From: Amycolatopsis xylanica
GTDB lineage: Bacteria > Actinomycetota > Actinomycetes > Mycobacteriales > Pseudonocardiaceae
Assembly (NCBI RefSeq): GCF_900107045.1
Contig: NZ_FNON01000001.1
Span: 1,612,001-1,676,000, forward strand
Direction: 5' to 3'
Length of the DNA: 64,000 nucleotides
Notes under the pieces: model-generated
The model's input: the letters and a program-made list of their open reading frames with translations, nothing else
The model's database searches: none
Told to the model about the DNA's origin: nothing
Made by a program: the position numbers and the translations under genes
In this document: positions 34,451 to 41,268 of the stretch, piece by piece
How the letters are laid out: the number at the start of each line of letters is the position of its first letter
How positions within the stretch are numbered: position 1 is the stretch's first letter

Positions 34451-34726
34451 ATGCACCGGAAACGCGTGCCAGGCCTGCTGGCCGTGGCCGTGCTGCTCGC
34501 GGGCTGCGCGAGCGCGCCGCCGCCCGCGCGCGCCGAATCCGTTGTCTACGACCTCGGCGACGCCGTGTTTTCCGGCCGTGGCAAGCCTTCCCGCGTGACG
34601 ACCGGGTGGCTCGACCGCTTCGGCGTCGCCGAGGCCACCGTGCCCGTCAAGTCCTCGGCCGGGAACGCCGCGGTCACCGTCTCCACGGCCGCGCGGTGGG
34701 GTGTCGTGAGTGTTTTGGCCGGTTAG
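34451..34726 (+). CDS. Lipoprotein, truncated by a palindromic repeat
   Basis: The 91-residue product has a lipoprotein signal (MHRKRVPGLLAVAVLLAGCA, Cys19) and a short mature part with no known domain. GGAG lies 7 nt before the ATG. The last codons (GVVSVLAG and the TAG stop) are encoded within the left arm and loop of the 46-bp palindrome at 34703, so the original C-terminus seems to be lost. Function is unknown. Confidence 0.6.
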   Translation: MHRKRVPGLLAVAVLLAGCASAPPPARAESVVYDLGDAVFSGRGKPSRVTTGWLDRFGVAEATVPVKSSAGNAAVTVSTAARWGVVSVLAG

Positions 34727-34748
34727 AACCGGCCAAAACACTCACGAC
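34703..34748. repeat. Palindromic repeat A (22-bp perfect arms, loop AG)
   Basis: Arms at 34703-34724 and 34727-34748 are perfectly complementary (core GTGAGTGTTTTGGCCGGTT). It lies between convergent genes and can act as a bidirectional terminator. It shares its outer CGTGAGTG and inner GGCCGGTT with repeats at 46705 and 47006. Confidence 0.9.
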
Positions 34749-34755
34749 GCCGCGA

Positions 34756-35643
34756 TCACTGGTCGACGACGAGCATGCCCTCGGGGACGCCGGCGACGTG
34801 GACCGCGCGCCAGATCGAGTGCTTGCCGCCGATCTCGTGGTAGCGGCGCAGCCCGGCGATGCCGCCCAGCCAGCCGCCCCAGCCCGCGTACGGCGGGTTG
34901 GACGGGTCGAATCCGCTGTGCATCATGGTGAGCCGGGTCTTGCCGTCCGAGCCTTCCAGCTCCCAGCTGGTGGTCTCGCCGTCGGCGAACAGCAGCGCCG
35001 CCTTGCGGCCCGGCTCGAACTCGACGAACTTGGCGCCGCCGGGGTCCAGCTCGAACCCGCCCATCGCGAAGCGGCCGCCGAGGCGGGGCTCGATGTCGAC
35101 GTGGGCGCCGAACCACTCGCGGAACACCGCGGGCTGGACGATCGAGTCGAACACCGCCTCCGGCGCCGCGTCGATGAGGACCGACGTGCGCAGCTCGGGC
35201 GACGTGTAGTCGACCATCGGGGTCAGCGGCCTGCCCGCCAGGTAATCGGCCAGGTTGGCGATCGCCAGCGACCAGAACGTGTGCAGCGCGCCGCGGGCGC
35301 CCGCCTTGTCCGAGATCACCTCCTCGAAGCTGGGGAGGTCGCTGTGGCTCAGCGTGACCAGCGTGCCGTCCTCGTCCTCGGCGAGTTCGAACTCGACCGT
35401 GGCCTCCACGCCCTCCACGGTCCAGCCGAAGCGGATGCCCCGCTCGTCCGCGTGGAGCACGCGCTGGCGTGGCTCGGCGCCGTCCGGCGTGAAGCGGCCC
35501 CAGAACTCGTACTTGCCGGGCAGGTCGACCTCGGCGTGCTCGGCGAGCCACACGCGCAGCGCGGCCGGGTCGGTCAGCGCCTCGTACGTGACCTTCAGCG
35601 GGGCCGGGACGATCGCGGTCAGGCGCAGGTCAGGTTCGGTCAT
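34756..35643 (-). CDS. Tandem SRPBCC (AHSA1-like) domain protein
   Basis: The 295-residue protein contains two START-like AHSA1 domains, about residues 1-145 and 150-295. Each opens with a polar strand (LRLTAIVPAPLKVTYEALTD; RTSVLIDAAPEAVFDSIVQP) and includes the W-x-F/G-x-F pattern of ligand-binding helix-grip folds. Actinomycetes use such proteins for binding hydrophobic ligands or as immunity/stress factors. AAGGAG precedes the ATG by 6 nt. The start lies inside the end of the upstream ArsR-like gene (14-bp overlap), the common ArsR-AHSA1 pairing. Confidence 0.88.
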   Translation of the reverse strand: MTEPDLRLTAIVPAPLKVTYEALTDPAALRVWLAEHAEVDLPGKYEFWGRFTPDGAEPRQRVLHADERGIRFGWTVEGVEATVEFELAEDEDGTLVTLSHSDLPSFEEVISDKAGARGALHTFWSLAIANLADYLAGRPLTPMVDYTSPELRTSVLIDAAPEAVFDSIVQPAVFREWFGAHVDIEPRLGGRFAMGGFELDPGGAKFVEFEPGRKAALLFADGETTSWELEGSDGKTRLTMMHSGFDPSNPPYAGWGGWLGGIAGLRRYHEIGGKHSIWRAVHVAGVPEGMLVVDQ

Positions 35644-36193
35644 CGGGATCTCCTTGGGGGTAGCAGGCGACGGCCAGGCGGAACGCGTCGCCCTCGGCGC
35701 CGCCGTAGCGGGTGAAGAGGTCCTGCAGTGTCTGGTTCAGCTCGTCCAGGAACGCCTTGCGCTGGTCCGGGCGCACGCGGATGTCCCCGGACACGCCGAT
35801 CGACGGCAGGTCCGGCCGGGTGCGGTCGAGCGCGGCGATGTCGGCCTGGACGTCCTCCATCAGGTCGACCAGGTAGCCCAGGCTGAGCTGGTCCCTGGTC
35901 TGGCGCAGCCCGATCCGGCCCACCAGGCGCGGGGACAGCCAGTACGACCGGGCGGCCGCCTGGTAGATCCCCTCGGTGATCCCGCGCACCCGGCGCTCGG
36001 CGACCTGGCGCACCAGCCCGGCCTCCAGCAGGCGTTTGACCTGGTAGTAGACCCGCTGCGGGGTCTGGCCGAGCTGGGCCGCGACCTCGGTGCAGGACCG
36101 GGGCTCGGCGAGGTGCCGCAGCACTTCGATGCGCTGCGGCTTGAGCAGGGCCTCGGCCTGCTCGAGCTGATCGAGGTAGACGACATCTCTCAT
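35630..36193 (-). CDS. ArsR-like helix-turn-helix regulator
   Basis: The 187-residue regulator has a winged HTH in its first 90 residues (LLKPQRIEVLRHLAEPRSCT, then VAAQLGQTPQRVYYQVKRLL) and a helical C-terminal effector half. It is coupled to the AHSA1-like protein. Its promoter has a perfect TTGACA -35 and a TTTACGTAAA dyad between -35 and -10, suggesting autorepression. Only about 4 nt seem to separate the transcription start from the ATG. Confidence 0.85.
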   Translation of the reverse strand: MRDVVYLDQLEQAEALLKPQRIEVLRHLAEPRSCTEVAAQLGQTPQRVYYQVKRLLEAGLVRQVAERRVRGITEGIYQAAARSYWLSPRLVGRIGLRQTRDQLSLGYLVDLMEDVQADIAALDRTRPDLPSIGVSGDIRVRPDQRKAFLDELNQTLQDLFTRYGGAEGDAFRLAVACYPQGDPDDRT

Positions 36194-36203
36194 GGCAAAA
36201 AGC

Positions 36204-36232
36204 AGTCTTTACGTAAAAATCTTTTTTGTCAA
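36204..36232 (-). promoter_or_regulatory. Promoter and dyad of the ArsR/AHSA1 operon
   Basis: TTGACA (36227-36232), 17-bp spacer, AAGACT (36204-36209), with the perfect palindrome TTTACGTAAA at 36208-36217 overlapping the -10. This A/T-rich segment is unusual for the region. Confidence 0.6.
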
Positions 36233-36238
36233 TGGGCG

Positions 36239-36282
36239 TCGTGAGCGCTGCGGGCGGTTAGAACCGCCCGCAACGCGCACGA
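36239..36282. repeat. Palindromic repeat B (imperfect, loop AG)
   Basis: Core arms GTGAGCGCTGCGGGCGGTT (36241-36259) and its near complement (36262-36280; 17 of 19 paired), extended by two pairs outward. It sits just after the epoxide hydrolase stop codon, so it probably terminates that gene. Confidence 0.8.
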
Positions 36283-36286
36283 GCCC

Positions 36287-37159
36287 CTACCCCTTGAAGA
36301 GCGTCAGTGCCGCGTCGGCGACCAGGTCGGGGCGCTCTTCGTGGAGGTAGTGCCCGGCCTCGGGCACGATCTCCAGCCGCAGGTCGTCCGCGTGACGGTC
36401 GCCGCCGGGCAAGGCCTTCGGCGAGAACACGAAGTCGCGCTCGCCCCCGAGCAGCACGGTCGGCACCGTCAGCCGGTGCTTGTGGTTCAGGTTCAGCACC
36501 AGCTTCGGGATGTCGCCCAGGATGAACGCCCGGTGCAGCGCCTCCCCCGCCCTCGCCCGCTCCGGCCGCTCCGCGTGCGCGGCGAACTCCTCGATCGACT
36601 CGTCGGGGCCGGCCGGGAAACCCTTGCGCAGCAACCAGCGTGCGAAGCCGAGACGCTGGGACCAGCGGCCGATGCCGGGCAGCTCGAGCAGCGTGGTGTA
36701 CCAGAAGCGCCAGACGCGCGGGACCAGCAGATGGTGCAGCGGCCACGGGTGGATGATGTTCAGCGCGAGGAAATGGCTGAACCGCTCGGGCGCGCGCAGG
36801 CAGGCGAAGAAGCCGGTCCAGGCTCCCCACTCGTGGCCGACCAGGCGGACACGGTCGAGCCCGAGCTCGTCGAGCACCGCGAGCACGTCGGCCACCCTCG
36901 TCTTGGTGCCGTAGCCGCCGCGCGGCGCGTCCGACCAGCCGAATCCACGCATGTCCAGCAGGACGCAGCGGTATTGGCCGGACAGTTTCGGCACGAGGTG
37001 ACGCCAGGCGTGCCAGTGCTCCGGGAAGCCGTGGAGGAAGACCACCGGCTCGCCCTTCCCCGCCTCGGCGACGTGCAGGCGGACGCCGTTGGCCTCGACC
37101 CAGCGATGGCTGACGCCTTCGAGCTCCGGCATCGGCGGATGATCGATCTCGGCTACCAC
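36287..37159 (-). CDS. Alpha/beta hydrolase, epoxide-hydrolase-like
   Basis: The 290-residue enzyme has an oxyanion motif HGFPEHWHAWR (about 47-57). The nucleophile elbow region reads VGHEWGAWTG (about 114-123), where the usual nucleophile Asp of epoxide hydrolases (GHDWG) is Glu. The closing His is in PEAGHYLHEERPD. The Asp-to-Glu change makes standard epoxide hydrolysis uncertain, and an esterase or inactive relative is possible. The GTG at 37159 has GGGAGG 6 nt upstream. The frame stays open far upstream, but that region overlaps the MmpL gene. Confidence 0.82.
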   Translation of the reverse strand: MVAEIDHPPMPELEGVSHRWVEANGVRLHVAEAGKGEPVVFLHGFPEHWHAWRHLVPKLSGQYRCVLLDMRGFGWSDAPRGGYGTKTRVADVLAVLDELGLDRVRLVGHEWGAWTGFFACLRAPERFSHFLALNIIHPWPLHHLLVPRVWRFWYTTLLELPGIGRWSQRLGFARWLLRKGFPAGPDESIEEFAAHAERPERARAGEALHRAFILGDIPKLVLNLNHKHRLTVPTVLLGGERDFVFSPKALPGGDRHADDLRLEIVPEAGHYLHEERPDLVADAALTLFKG

Positions 37160-37306
37160 GGTGGGCCTCCCTCGAGAAATGACAATGCGCTTCACCTCTA
37201 CAGAGGCGCCGAACCGGCCCGATGTTCCCTTCGGTTTTCCGGGGAACGTCCGGCTGCCCGCCGTCCTCTTCTCAGGCACCAAGCAGGTCTTTCCAGGGAG
37301 GACGAT

Positions 37307-39526
37307 GTGAAGACAAGGCGAAACCTCGCCGCCACCGCAGGCCGGTGGAGCGCACGGCATCGATGGACGGCCGTTGGGCTGTGGCTCGCCTTCGTGGTGG
37401 CGTCGGTGGCGCTCGGCGGCATGCTGAAGACGCAGACGCTGACCTCCACCGAGGCGACGAACGGGCAGGCGCAGCGCGCGCAGGAGATCCTCGAAGGCGC
37501 GGGCTTCGACCTGCCGTCCAACGAGGTCGTCTACCTGCACAGTGACACCGAGACCGCGACCTCGCCGGCGTTCCGCGCCGCGGTGGACGCCGTCGTCGCG
37601 GGGTTGAAGAAGCACCCGGAGGCACGGGACGTGGCTTCGCCCGCCGACACCAAGGCGGTCTCGGCGGACGGGCATTCGGCGCTGGTCCAGTTCAAGCTGG
37701 CTGGCGACACGGAGACGGTCAAAACCTACGTGAAACCCCTGCTGGAGACGGTCGCGCAGGTGCAGCGCGAGCATTCGGCGCTGCGTGTCGAGCAGTTCGG
37801 CGAAGCGACCTTCGCGCAGCAGTACGACGAAAAGCTCGACAAGGACTACGGCGCGGCCGAGCTGTACTCGTTCCCGGTGACACTGCTGATCCTGATCGTC
37901 GCGTTCGGCACCCTGGTCGCCGCGTTCCTGCCGATCCTGCTGGCGGCGACCGCGGTCACCGCCACCACCGGCCTGCTCGCGGTCACCAGCCAGGCGCTGC
38001 ACGTCGACAAGAACGGCTCGTCGGTGATGGCACTGGTGGGCATCGCGGTCGGCATCGACTACTCGCTGTTCTACATCCGGCGGTTCCGCGAAGAACGCGC
38101 ACGCGGCGCGTCGACGGCCGAGGCCGTCGAGACCGCGGCCGCGACCTCCGGCCGCTCGGTGCTCGTGTCCGGGATGGCCGTCGTCATCGCGATGGCCGGG
38201 ATGTTCTTCTCCGGCAACGGGATCCAGATCGGGATCGCCGAGAGCACGATCCTGGTGGTGCTGATCGCGGTGGTCGGCTCGCTGACCGTGCTGCCCGCGA
38301 TGCTGGCGCTGCTCGGCGACCGCACGGCGAAGGGCCGGATTCCCTTCCTGCACAAGCTTTCCGCGCGCCGGACCGGCGCGGGCTGGGACAAGGTACTCGG
38401 CTGGGTGCTGCGCAAGCCGGTCGTCGCCGCGCTGATCTCCGGCGGCGCGCTGCTGGCGCTCGCCGCGCCCGCGACCCTGCTGCACACCTCGGACCCCGGT
38501 TTCGGTGACCTGCAGCCGGACGCGCTGCCCGCGCTCCAGACCTACCAGCGGATCCAGGACGCGTTCCCCGGCAGTTCGGCTCCCGCCAAGATCGTCGTCA
38601 AGTCGGCCGACGTGACCTCGCCGGAGGCCCGCGCCGCGATCGAGGCCTTCCAGGCGCAGGCTCCCCAGGCGCCGGGCCTGCGCGGCCCGGTGACCACGGC
38701 CGTCAACGCCGATCACACGGTCGCGCTGCTCACCGTCGGGCTGACCGGCAACGGCACCGACGAGATCTCCACCGCCGCGCTCGACGTGCTGCGCGGCTCG
38801 GTGATCCCGTCGACGCTCGGCAAGCTTCCCGCCACCGAGGTCAAGGTGGCCGGCGTGACGGCGTCCTCTGTGGACACCAACGAGCAGCTCTCCGATCGGA
38901 TCGGCTGGGTCGCCGGTTTCGTGCTGCTGCTGACCTTCGTGATCATGCTGCTGTCGTTCCGCTCGGTCGTGATCGCGGGCACCACGCTGCTGCTCAACCT
39001 GCTCTCGGTCGGCGGCGCGTACGGCGTGGTGGTGCTCGTGTTCCAGTACGGCTGGGGCGCCGATCTGCTGAACTTCACCAGCACCGGCGGGATCGCCTCG
39101 TGGGTGCCGATGTTCATGTTCGTCATCCTGTTCGGGCTGTCCATGGACTACCACGTGTTCATCGTCAGCCGGATCCGCGAGGCCTACGACCGCGGGCTGC
39201 CGACGCCGGAGGCGATCAAGACCGGCATCCGCGGCAGCGCGGGCGTGGTGACCAGCGCGGCGATCGTGATGGTGGCCGTGGCAGGTGTGTTCGGCATGCT
39301 GCCGCAGCTGTCGATGAAGGAGGCGGGCGTCGGGATGTCGACCGCGGTGCTGCTGGACGCCACGCTGATCAGGGCGATCCTGCTGCCCGCGATCATGCGC
39401 CTGCTCGGTGAGCGCAACTGGTACCTGCCGCGTGCGCTCAACTGGCTTCCCGCGCTTGCACACGGCGAGTCCGCGCCGGTGCCCGCGGCCCCGCCCGCCA
39501 GGACTCCGGTCACCACCGCCGGATAG
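37307..39526 (+). CDS. MmpL/RND-family membrane transporter
   Basis: The 739-residue protein shows the MmpL layout: helix 1 (AVGLWLAFVVASVALGG), an extracellular loop, five helices, a second loop, and six helices near the end. Family signatures are VGIAVGIDYSLFYIRRFREE and ILFGLSMDYHVFIVSRIREA. Such proton-driven pumps export lipids or small molecules in actinomycetes. The GTG at 37307 has GGGAGG 5 nt upstream; an ATG two bases earlier is out of frame. It diverges from the epoxide-hydrolase-like gene. Confidence 0.92.
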   Translation: MKTRRNLAATAGRWSARHRWTAVGLWLAFVVASVALGGMLKTQTLTSTEATNGQAQRAQEILEGAGFDLPSNEVVYLHSDTETATSPAFRAAVDAVVAGLKKHPEARDVASPADTKAVSADGHSALVQFKLAGDTETVKTYVKPLLETVAQVQREHSALRVEQFGEATFAQQYDEKLDKDYGAAELYSFPVTLLILIVAFGTLVAAFLPILLAATAVTATTGLLAVTSQALHVDKNGSSVMALVGIAVGIDYSLFYIRRFREERARGASTAEAVETAAATSGRSVLVSGMAVVIAMAGMFFSGNGIQIGIAESTILVVLIAVVGSLTVLPAMLALLGDRTAKGRIPFLHKLSARRTGAGWDKVLGWVLRKPVVAALISGGALLALAAPATLLHTSDPGFGDLQPDALPALQTYQRIQDAFPGSSAPAKIVVKSADVTSPEARAAIEAFQAQAPQAPGLRGPVTTAVNADHTVALLTVGLTGNGTDEISTAALDVLRGSVIPSTLGKLPATEVKVAGVTASSVDTNEQLSDRIGWVAGFVLLLTFVIMLLSFRSVVIAGTTLLLNLLSVGGAYGVVVLVFQYGWGADLLNFTSTGGIASWVPMFMFVILFGLSMDYHVFIVSRIREAYDRGLPTPEAIKTGIRGSAGVVTSAAIVMVAVAGVFGMLPQLSMKEAGVGMSTAVLLDATLIRAILLPAIMRLLGERNWYLPRALNWLPALAHGESAPVPAAPPARTPVTTAG

Positions 39527-39530
39527 GACG

Positions 39531-39569
39531 CCGGTCGCGAAGGCCGTCACGAGCGGCCTTCGCGACCGG
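39531..39569. terminator. Perfect 16-bp-stem bidirectional terminator
   Basis: CCGGTCGCGAAGGCCG (39531-39546), loop TCACGAG, perfect complement (39554-39569). It fills the gap between the convergent MmpL and sigma-factor genes and differs in sequence from the CGTGAGTG palindromes. Confidence 0.8.
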
Positions 39570-39571
39570 GG

Positions 39572-40099
39572 TCAGCGCTGCCACTCGGAGCGGAAGCTGC
39601 GGCGGGCGCGGAAAAGCCGGGTCCGCACGGTGGCGGCGGGGATGTTCAGCAACGCGGCCAGATCGGACTGGTCGAGACCTTCGAGGTCACGCAGCACCAG
39701 CACGGCCCGGTGCTCCGGCGAGAGCCGCTTCAGCACATCGCGGATCTCCACGCCGAGCGCCGGGTCGTCGCGGGCGGGCACCTCGGTCAGCTCGGCAGGC
39801 TCGCTGCGCTGGTTGCGTTTCGCCGTCCGGATCGCTTCCCGCACGGCGATGGCGCGCACCCAGCCGTAGAGCGCGCCGGGCTCCTTGAGCTGGTGCAGCG
39901 AGCGGAAGATGATGATCATCGCGTCCTGCGCGGCGTCGGGGCCCTCCTGCAGCGCGATCGGCCCGCACAGCCTCGACACGTAGGGATGGAGCCGTTCCAG
40001 CAGGCTGTTCATCGCGAGCAGATCGCCGTGCTGGGCGTTCTTGACCAGCCCGGCCAGCTGCCGCTGGTCGTCTTCGAACGTGGCGACCTGCTCACTCAC
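39572..40099 (-). CDS. RNA polymerase sigma factor, ECF (sigma-70) family
   Basis: The 175-residue protein has a region 2 helix (CGPIALQEGPDAAQDAMIII, then SLHQLKEPGALYGWVRAIAV) and a region 4 (LKRLSPEHRAVLVLRDLEG, DQSDLAALLNIPAATVRTRL). No anti-sigma gene is adjacent. The GTG at 40099 with AGGGGG about 8 nt upstream is preferred to an ATG 48 nt earlier that lacks a ribosome-binding site. Confidence 0.88.
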   Translation of the reverse strand: MSEQVATFEDDQRQLAGLVKNAQHGDLLAMNSLLERLHPYVSRLCGPIALQEGPDAAQDAMIIIFRSLHQLKEPGALYGWVRAIAVREAIRTAKRNQRSEPAELTEVPARDDPALGVEIRDVLKRLSPEHRAVLVLRDLEGLDQSDLAALLNIPAATVRTRLFRARRSFRSEWQR

Positions 40100-40173
40100 T
40101 TGCCCAGCCCCCTCTGTGACAGGTGGATGGCCACCCCCAGCGGCCATCCACCGCGCCGACCCCGGCCGACCGA

Positions 40174-40274
40174 AGTTAGCTGTCAGCTATCTCGCGCCGA
40201 GTTCAGCCAACCCGAATCCTGCGGGATTGTCAACCAGCAGCTATTCTGCCAGAATCATAGTTAGCTGCCAGTTA
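40174..40274. promoter_or_regulatory. Repeats in the sigma / XRE divergent region
   Basis: AGTTAGCTGTCAGCTA (40174-40189) and AGTTAGCTGCCAGTTA (40259-40274) are near-identical direct repeats 85 bp apart. Between them is ATTCTG-C-CAGAAT (40243-40255). They lie directly upstream of the XRE gene and are candidate autoregulatory sites. Confidence 0.5.
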
Positions 40275-40277
40275 CAA

Positions 40278-40736
40278 ATGTCAGAAGTCGGGGGTGAAGA
40301 AGTGTCTGCCGAAGAGCACCGGCCAGCGCTGGCCGCACGGCTGGACGACCTCTTCAAGACCGTGCGCCCGCGAGGGCGGCACTGGACCAACGCCGAGGTC
40401 GCGGCCGAGCTCAAGGCGGCCGTGCCCGATCTCAAGGTCGGCGCGGTCTACCTGTCCCAGCTCCGCACCGGCAAACGCGCCAACCCGTCGAAGGAGCTGC
40501 TCACCGCGCTCGCGAACTTCTTCGGCGTCTCGGTCGCGTACTTCTTCGACGAGCGCCTCGCCGAGTCGGTGCAGGCCGAGCTGGCCGCCGTCGAGGCGAT
40601 GCGCGAGGCGGGTGTCCGCGCGGTCGCCATGCGCGCGGCCGGGCTGAAGGCGGAGAACCTGGAGGCGATCACGACCATCATGGACCAGTACCGGCAGCTG
40701 CAGGGCCTGCCACCGGTCACCGACGCGGATGAGTGA
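40278..40736 (+). CDS. XRE-family transcriptional regulator
   Basis: The roughly 152-residue regulator has an HTH that reads RHWTNAEVAAELKAAVPDLK, then VYLSQLRTGKRANPSKELL and LTALANFFGVSVAYFFDE. A helical tail follows. This is the form usually encoded just before an ImmA/IrrE-like peptidase, which cleaves or responds to the repressor. The ATG at 40278 lacks a Shine-Dalgarno; a GTG at 40302 with a purine run is an alternative. Its stop overlaps the next gene by 8 bp. Confidence 0.85.
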   Translation: MSEVGGEEVSAEEHRPALAARLDDLFKTVRPRGRHWTNAEVAAELKAAVPDLKVGAVYLSQLRTGKRANPSKELLTALANFFGVSVAYFFDERLAESVQAELAAVEAMREAGVRAVAMRAAGLKAENLEAITTIMDQYRQLQGLPPVTDADE

Positions 40737-41268
40737 CGCCATGGGGGAACCACCGGATCGCCGTGAGCACTTGAGACGGCTGCGCGACGAGGGCGTGCGT
40801 AAGCTCGCCGCGCTCGACCTGCCGGACCCGTGCGACCTGCCGACGCTGTGCCTGCTGGTCGGCGAGCTGAACGACCGCCCGATCACGCTGGTCCCGATGC
40901 GGATGCGGGCCACCCATCCCTGCGGCATGTGGGTCGCCGCCAAGGACGAGGACCTCATCTTCTTCGACGCCAACACCACGATCGCGCACCAGGAGCACAT
41001 CATCCTGCACGAACTCGGCCACATCATCTGCTGCCATCGCGGCGCCGGCGTGCTCGACGACGAGAGCGCGCGGATCCTCTTCCCCAACCTCAACCCCGAG
41101 ATCGTGCGCGACATGCTGATGCGCGCGACGTACGACGACGTGCAGGAGCAGGAGGCGGAGATCATCGCCTTCCTACTGTCCGAGCGGGTCGGCGTGGCGG
41201 CGCCGGCGCCGACCCGCTCGGCCGAGCAGGAAGAGGTCATCGATCGCATCGAGCGGACACTAATCTGA
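40729..41268 (+). CDS. ImmA/IrrE-family metallo-endopeptidase
   Basis: The 179-residue protein has the zinc motif HELGH (about residues 94-98) inside ILHELGHIICCH, with an acidic residue downstream (EAEIIAFLL) as a possible third ligand. ImmA-like proteases inactivate XRE-type repressors, here the one encoded upstream. The two genes overlap in a start/stop arrangement that suggests coupled translation. The 3' end overlaps the convergent KS-ACP-AONS gene by 32 bp. Confidence 0.88.
   Translation: MSDAMGEPPDRREHLRRLRDEGVRKLAALDLPDPCDLPTLCLLVGELNDRPITLVPMRMRATHPCGMWVAAKDEDLIFFDANTTIAHQEHIILHELGHIICCHRGAGVLDDESARILFPNLNPEIVRDMLMRATYDDVQEQEAEIIAFLLSERVGVAAPAPTRSAEQEEVIDRIERTLI

Noticed and set aside
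36341-39550. Long upstream extensions of the MmpL and epoxide-hydrolase frames over each other.
   Set aside because: Neither extension resembles a protein, and good ribosome-binding sites mark the starts at 37307 and 37159.
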